Assembly: GCF_026340305.1 (NCBI RefSeq)
Contig: NZ_JAPEPI010000001.1
Coordinates: 930,001-994,000, forward strand
Reading direction: 5' to 3'
Length of the DNA: 64,000 nt
Source: Streptomyces sp. NBC_01381
Lineage (GTDB): Bacteria > Actinomycetota > Actinomycetes > Streptomycetales > Streptomycetaceae
Shown here: piece by piece, positions 24,152 through 34,363 of the stretch
Position numbering within the stretch: the first letter of the stretch is position 1
Layout: every line of letters starts with the position of its first letter
The notes under the pieces: model-generated
What the model was told of the DNA's origin: nothing
The model's input: only the letters and a program-made list of their open reading frames with translations
The model's database searches: none
Position numbers and translations under genes: made by a program

Positions 24152-24322
24152 ACATCTATGGTGCCCATGTGAAATGCGCCATGTGGAGCTGTTGCGGGTG
24201 ATTCATGCAGTAAGTGACCCTCTGGTTGCAGTGCCGGACTGGCGGTCACCGAGCTGCAGCTTGGCTCCTCGTGAACGGACGGGGGCGAGGTGCTGAGGGC
24301 TGTGCTCGGGCAACGGCGCAAC

Positions 24323-24344
24323 TGAGACCAAAAAAATGAGACCA
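24323..24344 (+). other. paired TGAGACCA sites, right end (putative arm sites)
   Basis: TGAGACCA at 24323-24330 and 24337-24344, 14 bp apart, separated by an A-run, 63 bp inside the right repeat. Mirrors the left-end pair. Confidence 0.6.
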
Positions 24345-24352
24345 GGCAACGA

Positions 24353-24387
24353 CGAAGGTCCCGACCGGAAACCGGTCGGGACCTTCG
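24353..24387. terminator. hairpin between element and tRNA-Ser
   Basis: CGAAGGTCCCGACCGG pairs with CCGGTCGGGACCTTCG. Lies 20 bp downstream of the tRNA-Ser 3' end, so it probably terminates the tRNA; it was brought in by the element. Confidence 0.75.
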
Positions 24388-24406
24388 TCTGCCCTGCTGG
24401 GCGAGT

Positions 24407-24460
24407 GCGGAGGATACGAGATTCGAACTCGTGAGGGGTTGCCCCCAACACGCTTTCCAA
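24407..24460. repeat. right attachment repeat (54 bp) within tRNA-Ser
   Basis: Identical to 20808-20861; here it is the 3' half of the intact tRNA-Ser gene, so integration restored the tRNA. Confidence 0.9.
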
Positions 24461-24492
24461 GCGTGCGCCCTAGGCCACTAGGCGAATCCTCC
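24408..24492 (-). tRNA. tRNA-Ser (GGA)
   Basis: 85 nt, class II with a long variable arm. The acceptor stem pairs GGAGGAT with ATCCTCC, the anticodon loop is CTTGGAAAG, and the T-arm contains GTTCGAATC. CCA is not encoded. Its 3' half is the integration site of the adjacent element. Confidence 0.95.
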
Positions 24493-24619
24493 GCCGCAAA
24501 CAATACAAGACGTTGGGGAGTGCTCGCGAACACGATCCCGAGGTCGACGTCGTGATCGTCCTCGGGGGCGATCACGGCCGGGACCGGCTTCGCTTCCAGG
24601 GCGGGGGATCGGCTACTGT

Positions 24620-24712
24620 GGGGGCCAGCCCCTCACGTGGCGCTATCTGACTGAACTCCCCCAGGGCCGGAAGGCAGCAAGGGTAGGTTGGCTCTGGCGG
24701 GTGCGTGGGGGG
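24620..24712 (+). ncRNA. ffs: small bacterial SRP RNA (4.5S)
   Basis: The highly conserved apical domain GGCCGGAAGGCAGCAAGGGT lies in the middle, flanked by complementary arms (GGGGGCCAGCCCCTCACG against the GTGCGTGGGGG side). RNA scaffold of the signal recognition particle that, with Ffh, targets nascent membrane proteins. It sits directly upstream of dnaX. Confidence 0.92.
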
Positions 24713-24766
24713 CGCTTTGCGTTGGGGCGGTCCGGGTTGTCAGTGGTCGCCTATAACCTCGTATGC

Positions 24767-26980
24767 GTGTCGTCTCTCGCGCTGTACCGCCGTTATCGCC
24801 CGGAGTCGTTCGCCGAGGTCATCGGGCAGGAGCATGTAACCGACCCGCTGCAGCAGGCGCTGCGAAACAACCGGGTCAATCACGCCTACCTGTTCAGTGG
24901 CCCGCGCGGCTGCGGCAAGACGACGAGCGCGCGCATCCTGGCCCGCTGCCTCAACTGTGAGCAAGGTCCCACGCCCACGCCCTGCGGCGAGTGCCAGTCC
25001 TGCCAGGACCTGGCGCGGAACGGCCCGGGGTCGATCGACGTCATCGAGATCGACGCGGCTTCCCACGGAGGCGTCGACGACGCCCGTGACCTGCGGGAGA
25101 AGGCCTTCTTCGGCCCGGCGTCCAGTCGGTACAAGATCTACATCATCGACGAGGCGCACATGGTCACCTCGGCGGGCTTCAACGCCCTGCTGAAGGTGGT
25201 CGAGGAGCCGCCGGAGCACCTCAAGTTCATCTTCGCGACCACCGAGCCCGAGAAGGTCATCGGCACGATCCGGTCGCGTACGCACCACTACCCCTTCCGC
25301 CTCGTGCCCCCCGGGACCCTGCGGGAGTATCTGGCGGAGGTCTGCGGCCGCGAGCAGGTGGCCATCGAGGACGGTGTGCTTCCGCTGGTCGTCCGCGCCG
25401 GTGCAGGTTCCGTGCGTGACTCGATGTCCGTCATGGACCAGCTGCTCGCCAGCGCGGCGGCCGACGGTGTGACGTATGCCATGGCGACGTCCCTCCTCGG
25501 GTACACCGACGGGTCGCTGCTCGACTCCGTGGTCGAGGCGTTCGCGTCCGGGGACGGTGCGGCGGCCTTCGAGGTCGTCGACCGCGTCATCGAGGGCGGC
25601 AACGACCCGCGGCGCTTCGTCGCCGACCTCCTGGAGCGGCTGCGCGACCTGGTGATCCTCGCGGCCGTGCCGGACGCCGCCGAGAAGGGGCTCATCGACG
25701 CCCCCGCCGACGTCGTCGAGCGGATGCAGGCCCAGGCGGGCGTCTTCGGAGGCGCCGAACTGAGCCGTGCCGCGGACCTTGTGAACGAAGGGCTCACGGA
25801 GATGCGGGGGGCGACCTCGCCCCGGCTGCAGCTCGAACTGATCTGCGCGCGCGTGCTGCTTCCGGCGGCGTACGACGACGAGCGTTCCGTCATGGCCCGG
25901 CTTGACCGTCTTGAGCGCGGCGGCAACTTCATGGCGGGCGGCGGCCAGGGTGCCGCTCCCGCCATGGCGTACGTTCCGGGGCCCGAGGCCCATGCGGGGA
26001 TGCAGCCGCAGCCGGGCGGCGGGGCGCCGGTGGCTCCGGTGCCTCCGGGTGGCGGACCTGCCGCCGCGCGTGCGGCGGTACGGGGGCCGGGGGCGCCGCA
26101 GGGCGACCAGGCACCGGCGGCTCCGCCTGCCCCTGCTGCTCCCGCGGCACCTGTCGCTCCTGAGCCTGCCGCCCCTGCTCCGGCGGGGGAGCGGCGGCCC
26201 GGTGGCTGGCCGACGGCTTCGGCGCCGGGCAGCGGTCCGGCGGCTCCCGCTGCTGCCCCTGCTCCCGCTCCCGCTGAGGCGGCCCCGCGGCCGGGCGGCT
26301 GGCCCACTGCGGCCCCCGCGGGGAGCGGAGCCCCGGCCCCGCAGGCCCCCGCACCGACGCCGTCCCCGGCACCAGCGGCCGCGCCGGCACCCGTGGCTGC
26401 CCAGGCGCCGCCCGCGGGCGGCCCCGACCCGCGCAGCCTGTGGCCGAACATCCTGGAGGCGGTGAAGAACCGCCGCCGGTTCACCTGGATCCTGCTGAGC
26501 CAGAACGCCCAGGTGGCGGGGTTCGACGGGACGACGCTCCAGATCGGCTTCGTCAACGCGGGAGCGCGGGACAACTTCGCGAGCAGCGGCAGCGAGGACG
26601 TGCTGCGGCAGGCGCTGTCCGAGCAGTTCGGCGTGCAGTGGAAGGTCGAGGCGATCGTCGACCCCTCCGGCGGCTCGGCCCCGCCCCCGGCGGCGGTCAA
26701 CTTCGGGGGAAGCGCCCCCGCGCCCCCGCGCCCCGCCCCCCAGCACCAGCCGACACCCCCTCCGGCAGCGGCCCCGCAGCCCCCGTCCCGGCCGGCACCG
26801 GCCCCGACCCCCGCCCCGGCGCCACAGCCCCGCCCGGCCACCCCGGACCACGTCTCTCCGGAGGACGACACCCCCGCCGACGACGACCCCGACCTGGTCG
26901 AATCGGCCCTCTCCGGCCACGACCTGATCGTCCGCGAACTGGGCGCAACAATCGTCGAGGAATACACGAACGAGCCGTGA
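24767..26980 (+). CDS. dnaX: DNA polymerase III subunit gamma/tau
   Basis: Clamp-loader ATPase of the replicative polymerase. 737 aa from GTG 24767 ([20 protein letters not shown]). Walker A GPRGCGKT at 45-52, a zinc-binding cysteine set at 61, 64, 73, 76 and 79 (CLNC, CGECQSC), and Walker B IDEAHMV. A long Pro/Ala-rich linker (about 400-560 and near 640-710) separates the ATPase core from the tau-specific C-terminal domains. No ribosome site precedes the GTG, so it may be leaderless. The frame is open upstream into the SRP RNA, which argues for this internal start. Confidence 0.95.
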   Translation: MSSLALYRRYRPESFAEVIGQEHVTDPLQQALRNNRVNHAYLFSGPRGCGKTTSARILARCLNCEQGPTPTPCGECQSCQDLARNGPGSIDVIEIDAASHGGVDDARDLREKAFFGPASSRYKIYIIDEAHMVTSAGFNALLKVVEEPPEHLKFIFATTEPEKVIGTIRSRTHHYPFRLVPPGTLREYLAEVCGREQVAIEDGVLPLVVRAGAGSVRDSMSVMDQLLASAAADGVTYAMATSLLGYTDGSLLDSVVEAFASGDGAAAFEVVDRVIEGGNDPRRFVADLLERLRDLVILAAVPDAAEKGLIDAPADVVERMQAQAGVFGGAELSRAADLVNEGLTEMRGATSPRLQLELICARVLLPAAYDDERSVMARLDRLERGGNFMAGGGQGAAPAMAYVPGPEAHAGMQPQPGGGAPVAPVPPGGGPAAARAAVRGPGAPQGDQAPAAPPAPAAPAAPVAPEPAAPAPAGERRPGGWPTASAPGSGPAAPAAAPAPAPAEAAPRPGGWPTAAPAGSGAPAPQAPAPTPSPAPAAAPAPVAAQAPPAGGPDPRSLWPNILEAVKNRRRFTWILLSQNAQVAGFDGTTLQIGFVNAGARDNFASSGSEDVLRQALSEQFGVQWKVEAIVDPSGGSAPPPAAVNFGGSAPAPPRPAPQHQPTPPPAAAPQPPSRPAPAPTPAPAPQPRPATPDHVSPEDDTPADDDPDLVESALSGHDLIVRELGATIVEEYTNEP

Positions 26981-27457
26981 GCCGCCGGGGCCTGATCTGC
27001 AGGGGCCCTGAGCAGCCGAGCCCTGAGCCGCCGCCCATCACGCCGCTCCGCGCCGGGCTTTTCCCGCCCGCCCGGTGCAGGGCTGGGGGCTGTGGGCGTC
27101 GCCTGCCCGCGCAGGCTGTGCGGCCGCTCCGCGCCGGGCCTTTCCCGTCCGCCCACCCGTTCACCCCGCAGCGCGCGGTCAGACGGCCGCCGCCGGCTCC
27201 CCGCCCCTCGCTGCAGGGCAATCGGGTGGGTGGGCGGGAAACATCCGCCGCGGAGCGGCGGCTCAGTCCGGACACGGCCCGCACCCGAGTACCGGCCAGC
27301 CCCCCGGCAGGGGACCCTCAGCTCTGGCGGAATGCAGAACCCTCCCCGCAGGGGGGGACAAAGCACCCCCAGTTCTGGAGGAACGTACGACTCCGCCCCA
27401 GGGCCCGCCTCGGCCTCCCGCACAATCGTGAGCCCCGCGGCGGATAGGCTGACCACC
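26981..27457. other. repeat-rich intergenic region between dnaX and purD
   Basis: No gene. Two copies of a GCTCCGCGCCGGGC(C/T)TTTCCCG block occur at about 27044 and 27126, and the dispersed repeat GGGCAATCGGGTGGGTGGGC at about 27213-27232 (second copy at 5123). Then come imperfect repeats of the type AG(C/T)TCTGG(C/A)GGAA(T/C)G at about 27321 and 27372 with C/G runs able to form hairpins. Probably an accumulation of dispersed repeats plus the purD promoter. Confidence 0.55.
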
Positions 27458-28711
<1,254 letters not shown>

Positions 28712-29044
28712 CCAAGGTCGCCCACGCGCCACCCGCGAACAGCTCACAGGCCCCGGATCCGCCACTCGATCCGGGGCCTGAGCGTCATCCACCTTTACCC
28801 AAAGCCATTCCATCGAGTGACCGCTGGCCCATCCGGCTGACGATGCCCGGCACCCCAACTAGGGTGCGGCGCAAGCGGTTCAGGTGCCCATAGCCAAACA
28901 GACCACCGGCATTGCGATGTCAGTGGCGGGTGCCACAGTGGGGGAGTGAGCAAATCCATCGGCGGCTGCCGTCCGCCCCTCGGCACCGGTCCCCACCGGC
29001 GGCGGGGCAGCAGGCGGACCAGGCAGCAGGGGGTGACGTAGGTC
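28712..29044. other. intergenic region after purD
   Basis: Contains the purD terminator at 28747-28780 and presumably the promoter for the 29045 gene. No convincing coding frame was seen. Confidence 0.45.
28747..28780 (+). terminator. intrinsic terminator of purD
   Basis: CAGGCCCCGGATC pairs with GATCCGGGGCCTG, 36 bp after the purD stop. Confidence 0.8.
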
Positions 29045-30862
29045 GTGTCAGGTACGGGTGTGGAGGTGGGCGTGCAGTCCGCGCGTTCCCAGGCGCTCGC
29101 CGTGCTGCGCATCCGCAGCAGGGCCCTTGCCGTCGCACTGCTGCCCGCGGCCGTCGCCGTCGTGCTGCTCGCGGGCGGGGCCACGGGCCATGTCATCGGC
29201 GGGAGTTGGGACGTGGTGCGCGGCATCGTGACGGCCGTCGCCGCCGTCGTGCTGCTCGCCGCGGCGGGCATCGCGCTCGTCGTCGCCCGCGCCAGGCCCG
29301 CCGTCAGCCCGACGGTCCCGATCACCGAGAGCTCGGCCCCCGATCTGTACCGCCTGGTGCGGGATCTGGCCGACCGCCTGGACGTCCCGGCACCATCGGC
29401 GATAGCGCTCACTCCCGACTGCGACAGCTGGCTCGAGGACCGCACCCACCCCGCGCACGGACCGCCCGCGGAGGCCTCGCCCCCGTCGGTCGCCGAGAGC
29501 AACGGCGTACGGGACGGCCGCCCCGCCCCGCGCCGCCAGTCCCCCGCGGCCCCGGTGCTCGTCATCGGGTCGCCGTTCCTGTGGTGGATGCGGGTCGGTG
29601 AGCTGCGCGCGGTCCTCGCCCCGGTCGTGGCCGGTACGGGACCCTCGGCGCACCCCGACATAGCCGCGGCCCGGCGCTTCGTGCGCGGGCTCGACGCGGC
29701 GGTCGCGGTCACCTCCGCACCCGGCCGCGGCCCGCTCACGCGCACGGTCCTCGGCGGTGTCGGCTGGGTGGCCCGGCTGCTCCTGCGCAGCTGCCGGGGG
29801 CACGCGGGCGAGATGGAGCGTGGCGTCGCGGCAGCGGCCGCCGAGCGCGCCCAGGCCGTGGACTACGGAGTGCGGATCGTCGCCCAGGAGCAGGTCGGCC
29901 TGGCGTACGCAGGGTGGGACCGCCTCCTGACCAAGGTCGCGCTGCCCGCCTGGCGGATGGGCCGCTGGCCGTCACGGCTCGACGCGGGCGTGGTCTCCGC
30001 CCTCACTGAGCTGTCCCGCAGGGACCGCCTGGCCGAGGGCTTCGCGTCCCGCCTGGGCGAGCGCCCCGCCTGCGATCTCCTGGAGGAGCCGGGCTCGGTG
30101 GACGAGGCGGCTTCCCTCCTTGCCGCCCGCCTCTTCCACGGCGGGCCCGCCGAGCCGGGTCCTGGCTGGGCGCCGGTGGCCTGGCAGGAGTATCCGGACG
30201 AGGTCGTCGACCGCAAATGGCGTACGGACGCCGCCCGCCTCCACCGGGTCCTCGACTCCCTGGGCGTGGGCCACGCCACGGACCCGACGGCCCGCGACGC
30301 CAAGGGCCCCACCCTGGGCCGGGTCCTCGACCACCTGACGGCGCCGGACACCGAGGCCACGGAGTCTGCCGCGGCCCCGCCCGCCCTGGACCCATCAGTC
30401 AACCCGGCATCCGCCGACCCCGCGGACGACATCGCTCTCGCCCCCGACGACGAAGTGGCCCCCGAAAGCCCCGGCGGGCTCCTGGCCGCAGGGCTCACCG
30501 CCGAGCTGTCCCGCGAGGAAGCCGCGGCCCCGCCACGCCCCGCCCCGGCGGGACAGGGCCCGGACGACGCGCTGTGGGACGACGGCATGTTGCCGCTGTT
30601 CCCGCTCCAACCGGTGCGCACGGGCCGGGAGTTGCTCGCCGACCACGTGACCGCGCTGGTCTGCTGTGCGGCCGTGGACACGGCGGGTGCGGCACCCGGA
30701 CTCGACTGGCTGGACGGCCCGTCCCTGCTGGTGGACGGCGAGCGGGCGGCGGACCTGACGCCGCACGTCCTGAGCCTGGTGGAGGACGGCGATCCGACCC
30801 CCCTGAAGGGCTGGCTCGCCCGGCTCGGCGTCCGCCCGGAGAAGCCGGTGCGGCTCGTCTGA
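29045..30862 (+). CDS. membrane protein with degenerate M48-like protease fold
   Basis: 605 aa from GTG 29045. Two membrane helices at about 27-48 and 57-80. The next segment, APDLYRLVRDLADRLDVPAP, then ALTPDCDSW and VLVIGSPFLWWMRVGELRAV followed by LAPVVAGTG, follows the layout of M48 (HtpX-like) peptidases. However, the zinc motif HExxH is replaced by APVVAGTG, so it is not expected to be a protease. The C-terminal half is Pro/Ala/Asp-rich and acidic. Conserved position between purD and purC in Streptomyces; role unknown. Confidence 0.65.
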   Translation: MSGTGVEVGVQSARSQALAVLRIRSRALAVALLPAAVAVVLLAGGATGHVIGGSWDVVRGIVTAVAAVVLLAAAGIALVVARARPAVSPTVPITESSAPDLYRLVRDLADRLDVPAPSAIALTPDCDSWLEDRTHPAHGPPAEASPPSVAESNGVRDGRPAPRRQSPAAPVLVIGSPFLWWMRVGELRAVLAPVVAGTGPSAHPDIAAARRFVRGLDAAVAVTSAPGRGPLTRTVLGGVGWVARLLLRSCRGHAGEMERGVAAAAAERAQAVDYGVRIVAQEQVGLAYAGWDRLLTKVALPAWRMGRWPSRLDAGVVSALTELSRRDRLAEGFASRLGERPACDLLEEPGSVDEAASLLAARLFHGGPAEPGPGWAPVAWQEYPDEVVDRKWRTDAARLHRVLDSLGVGHATDPTARDAKGPTLGRVLDHLTAPDTEATESAAAPPALDPSVNPASADPADDIALAPDDEVAPESPGGLLAAGLTAELSREEAAAPPRPAPAGQGPDDALWDDGMLPLFPLQPVRTGRELLADHVTALVCCAAVDTAGAAPGLDWLDGPSLLVDGERAADLTPHVLSLVEDGDPTPLKGWLARLGVRPEKPVRLV

Positions 30863-31130
30863 GCCGAGTACAAGCACCGGCCCGAGCACGACCCCGGCTT
30901 GGCCCCGGCCCGAGCCCGGGCCCGCCCCGGCGACCCCGTAGCAGTCCCCCACCCCACCGGAAGGATCTCTTCCGTTCTCGTCGATTAGCGACGAACGGTG
31001 ACGGAGTGCGTGCGTAATGTGATGTGCTGGGACCGACCGCCGGACCGGACATGTCAGAGGCAACACCGCACGGGGGCAACGGACGGCACAGCGCAGCGCA
31101 ATCCCGGGGGAGTGAGGGAGGGGTACACAC

Positions 31131-32618
31131 ATGGGGCCGGAGCAGATCCGCAGGTGGGAATCGGGCGCACTGGCGCACGCCGTGACCGACCCCTTCGGCC
31201 AGGGCCCGCTCCCCTGGCTCCGGGGCGCCGAGCACTACTTCGACGACACGGGCCAGGTCGTCCCCTGGTACCTCGACCACGCCCCGGCCCCCGGCGCGCG
31301 CAACATCCCCGCACCCCACACCCGTACCAACGGGCCCCGCACGGCAGACGACGTACACGGCCAGATCAAGGGCTTCACCTCCACCGGCGCCGCGGCCCCG
31401 GGCGAGGCGATCGACTTCCACGTGACGGTGGACCCGCCCCAGCAGTTCAGCGTCGACATCTACCGCATCGGGCACTACGGCGGGGACGGGGCATCGAAGA
31501 TCACCACGAGCCCGCGCCTCTCCGGCATCGTCCAGCCGCCCCCGCTCACCGCCGACCGCACGGTCTCCTGCCACCACTGGTGGCTCTCCTGGCGTCTGCA
31601 GATCCCGAGTTACTGGAACATCGGGGCGTACGTGGCGGTCCTCACCACCGTCGGCGGCTACCGCTCGCACGTCCCCTTCACGGTCCGCGACAGCCACCCG
31701 GCCGATCTGCTGCTCCTGCTCCCGGACATCACCTGGCAGGCGTACAACCTCTATCCGGAGGACGGCCGCACGGGCGCGAGCCTCTATCACGCGTGGGACG
31801 AGAAGGGCCGGCTCCTCGGCGAGAGCGAGGCCGCGCACACGGTCTCCTTCGACCGCCCGTACGCGGGGGCGGGCCTGCCCCTGCACGTGGGCCATGCCTA
31901 CGACTTCATCCGCTGGGCCGAGCGGTACGGCTACGACCTCGCGTACGCCGACACCCGCGACCTGCACGCGGGCCGCATCGACCCGACCCGCTACCGAGGC
32001 CTGGTCTTCCCGGGCCACGACGAGTACTGGTCGTCGAACATGCGCCGCACCACGGAGCTGGCCCGCGAGCACGGCACATCCCTCGTCTTCCTCTCCGCCA
32101 ACACCATGTACTGGCAAGTCGAGTTGGGCCCTTCCCCGTCCGGCGTCGAGAACCGCCTGCTCACCTGCCGCAAGCGCCACGGCCCCGGCAGGCCCGCCCT
32201 CTGGCGCGAGCAGGACAAGGCGGAGCAGGAGCTCCTCGGCATCCAGTACGCGGGCCGCGTCCCGGACCCCGCCCCCCTCGTCGTACGCAATGCCGACCAC
32301 TGGTTGTGGGAGGCGACGGGCGCGCACGAGGGCGACGAGATCGGGGGTCTGGTCGCGGGCGAGGCGGACCGCTACTTCCCGCGCACCGCCCTGCCCGAGC
32401 ATCAGGGCCGCATCCTCCTGGCCCACTCCCCGTACGAGGACAGCGAGGGCGTCACCCGCCACCAGGAGTCGTCCCTCTACCGCGCCCCGTCCGGCGCCCT
32501 GGTCTTCGCGTCCGGCACCTTCGCCTGGTCCCCGGCGCTCGACCGCCCCGGCCATGTGGACACCCGCGTCCAGCGCGCCACGGCCAACCTCCTGGACCGC
32601 ATCTGCAAACGGGACTGA
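31131..32618 (+). CDS. N,N-dimethylformamidase beta-subunit-like protein
   Basis: 495 aa from ATG 31131, preceded by GAGGGAGGGG. The N-terminal beta-sandwich (about 65-190; GFTSTGAAAPGEAIDFHVTV) and the C-terminal domain (SFDRPYAGAGLPLHVGHAYD, then PGHDEYWSSNMRRT and FLSANTMYWQVEL) match the large-subunit C-terminal domain of N,N-dimethylformamidase. The real substrate is unknown. No signal peptide. It is 94 bp upstream of purC but not obviously functionally linked. Confidence 0.8.
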   Translation: MGPEQIRRWESGALAHAVTDPFGQGPLPWLRGAEHYFDDTGQVVPWYLDHAPAPGARNIPAPHTRTNGPRTADDVHGQIKGFTSTGAAAPGEAIDFHVTVDPPQQFSVDIYRIGHYGGDGASKITTSPRLSGIVQPPPLTADRTVSCHHWWLSWRLQIPSYWNIGAYVAVLTTVGGYRSHVPFTVRDSHPADLLLLLPDITWQAYNLYPEDGRTGASLYHAWDEKGRLLGESEAAHTVSFDRPYAGAGLPLHVGHAYDFIRWAERYGYDLAYADTRDLHAGRIDPTRYRGLVFPGHDEYWSSNMRRTTELAREHGTSLVFLSANTMYWQVELGPSPSGVENRLLTCRKRHGPGRPALWREQDKAEQELLGIQYAGRVPDPAPLVVRNADHWLWEATGAHEGDEIGGLVAGEADRYFPRTALPEHQGRILLAHSPYEDSEGVTRHQESSLYRAPSGALVFASGTFAWSPALDRPGHVDTRVQRATANLLDRICKRD

Positions 32619-32712
32619 AAGCCGATCGACGCCCACCGGCATCCCCTGGCCAAAAGCTGTCTCCCCATACGGGAGAATCGAGAGCACTTGGCCAGAACCA
32701 CGGGGAGGAACC

Positions 32713-33609
32713 GTGTCCGGATTCGTAGAAAAGCCCGAGCCTGTCGAGGTCCCGGGCTTGGTGCATGTGCACACCGGCAAGGTGCGCGACCTGTACCAGA
32801 ACGAGGCGGGCGACCTCGTGATGGTCGCGAGCGACCGCATGTCCGCCTACGACTGGGTGCTGCCCACGGAGATCCCCGACAAGGGCAGGGTCCTCACGCA
32901 GCTCTCCCTGTGGTGGTTCGATCAGCTCGCCGATCTCATCCCCAACCACGTCATCTCCACCGACGTCCCGGCCGGCGCCCCCGACGACTGGGAGGGCCGC
33001 ACCACGGTCTGCAAGTCCCTGCAGATGGTTCCGGTCGAGTGCGTGGCCCGCGGCTATCTGACGGGCTCGGGCCTGGTCGAGTACGACGCATCGCGCACCG
33101 TCTGCGGTCTCGCGCTGCCCGACGGCCTGAGCGACGGCTCCGAGCTGCCCGCGCCGATCTTCACGCCCGCCACGAAGGCGGAGGTCGGCGAGCACGACGA
33201 GAACGTGAGTTACGAGGAAGTGGCGCGCCAGGTGGGCGCGGACACGGCGGTCCAGCTCCGCCAGGCGACCCTCGCGGTGTACGGCCGGGCCCGTGACATC
33301 GCCCGCGAGCGAGGCGTCATCCTCGCGGACACGAAGTTCGAGTTCGGCTTCGAGGGCGAGAAGTTGATCATCGCGGACGAGGTCCTCACCCCGGACTCGT
33401 CCCGCTTCTGGCCCGCGGACGAGTGGCAGCCGGGCCGCGCCCAGCCGTCGTTCGACAAGCAGTTCGTCCGCGACTGGCTGACCTCGCCGGCCTCCGGCTG
33501 GGACCGCAAGAGCGAGCAGCCGCCGCCCCCGCTCCCGCAGGACGTGGTGGACGCGACGCGCGCCAAGTACATCGAGGCGTACGAGCGTCTGACGGGCACG
33601 GCCTGGTAG
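32713..33609 (+). CDS. purC: SAICAR synthase
   Basis: Joins CAIR and aspartate with ATP in purine synthesis. 298 aa from GTG 32713 with ribosome site GGGGAGGAA. Signatures: GKVRDLYQNEAGDLVMVASD near the N-terminus, ECVARGYLTGSGL, and DTKFEFGFEGEKLIIADEVL with the C-terminal catalytic region TPDSSRFWPADEW. Terminator at 33623-33650. Confidence 0.97.
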   Translation: MSGFVEKPEPVEVPGLVHVHTGKVRDLYQNEAGDLVMVASDRMSAYDWVLPTEIPDKGRVLTQLSLWWFDQLADLIPNHVISTDVPAGAPDDWEGRTTVCKSLQMVPVECVARGYLTGSGLVEYDASRTVCGLALPDGLSDGSELPAPIFTPATKAEVGEHDENVSYEEVARQVGADTAVQLRQATLAVYGRARDIARERGVILADTKFEFGFEGEKLIIADEVLTPDSSRFWPADEWQPGRAQPSFDKQFVRDWLTSPASGWDRKSEQPPPPLPQDVVDATRAKYIEAYERLTGTAW

Positions 33610-33622
33610 TCGGCGTACGAAG

Positions 33623-33650
33623 AAGGCCCCGGTCGATTGACCGGGGCCTT
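33623..33650. terminator. intrinsic terminator (purC / tRNA-Gly)
   Basis: AAGGCCCCGGTC pairs with GACCGGGGCCTT followed by TC; serves purC and, on the other strand, the tRNA-Gly. A near copy follows the second tRNA-Gly at 37591. Confidence 0.85.
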
Positions 33651-33658
33651 TCATCTGG

Positions 33659-33731
33659 AGCGGACGACCAGGTTCGAACTGGCGACCTCAACCTTGGCAA
33701 GGTTGCGCTCTACCAACTGAGCTACGTCCGC
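33659..33731 (-). tRNA. tRNA-Gly (GCC)
   Basis: 73 nt; acceptor GCGGACG pairs with CGTCCGC, anticodon loop CTTGCCAAG, T-arm GTTCGAACC. CCA not encoded. A second GCC tRNA-Gly lies at 37633 with a similar flank. Confidence 0.95.
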
Positions 33732-33754
33732 ACTGCGCCGAAGCGCGAAGCCAA

Positions 33755-34363
33755 CTATACCCAACCTCGCTCGCGTGCGAGACGCACCGCGGCATGACGA
33801 TTCTCCGCCCCGATCTTGGTGGCGGCGGACGAGAGGTAGTTCCGGACGGTCCCCTGGGACAGCGCGGCCCGCTCGGCGATCTCCGCGACGGGCGCCCCGT
33901 CGGCGGCGAGTTCGAGCACTTCGGCCTCGCGGACGGTCAGCGGGGAGTCCCCCGCGGAGATCGCGTCGGCGGCCAACTCCGGGTCCACGTAGCGGTTTCC
34001 GGCGTGCACGGTGCGGATGATCTCGGCGAGCCGCTGCGCGCTGACTGTCTTCGGCACAAAGCCCCGCACCCCCACCGCGAGCGCCCGCTTGAGATGCCCC
34101 GGTCTGCCATGACTCGTCACGATCATGGTGCGGCAGTACGGCAGTTCATCGCGCAGCGATGTGGCGACACTCACACCGTCGGCGCCCGGCATCTGCAGAT
34201 CGAGCACGGCGACATCGGGCTGATGGGCCCGGGCCATGGCGAGCGCCTCGGGCCCGGTGGCGGCCTCGGCGACCACCACAAGATCGTCCTCGAGCCCCAG
34301 CAGGGCGGCAAGCGCCCCCCGGATCAGATGCTCGTCATCGGCGAGCAGCACGCGAACGGTCAC
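33755..34363 (-). CDS. NarL/LuxR-family response regulator
   Basis: 202 aa from GTG/ATG 34363. Receiver domain about 1-120 with acidic pocket DD at 9-10, phospho-acceptor D55 (VAVLDLQMPG) and Lys in FVPKTV. LuxR-type HTH about 140-200 (LTVREAEVLELAADGAPVAE). Overlaps the histidine kinase gene by 4 bp (ATGA), so translationally coupled. The operon continues with an ABC exporter, whose expression it probably controls. Confidence 0.93.
   Translation of the reverse strand: MTVRVLLADDEHLIRGALAALLGLEDDLVVVAEAATGPEALAMARAHQPDVAVLDLQMPGADGVSVATSLRDELPYCRTMIVTSHGRPGHLKRALAVGVRGFVPKTVSAQRLAEIIRTVHAGNRYVDPELAADAISAGDSPLTVREAEVLELAADGAPVAEIAERAALSQGTVRNYLSSAATKIGAENRHAAVRLARERGWV

Larger units (their letters stand above)
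20808..24460. mobile_element. small integrated element in tRNA-Ser(GGA), integrase lost
   Basis: Bounded by 54-bp direct repeats, of which the right one is part of the intact tRNA. TGAGACCA octamer pairs lie near both ends (20958, 20970; 24323, 24337) as expected for integrase arm sites. Contents: HD-domain protein, small unknown, secreted Cys/Trp-rich protein, excisionase stub and membrane-anchored Mrr-like nuclease. No integrase or replication gene, so it is a decayed actinomycete integrative element or a passive satellite. Confidence 0.8.

Noticed and set aside
24738..26920. 726-codon minus-strand frame across dnaX
   Set aside because: Antisense shadow of dnaX caused by its Pro/Ala-rich, GC-rich linker.
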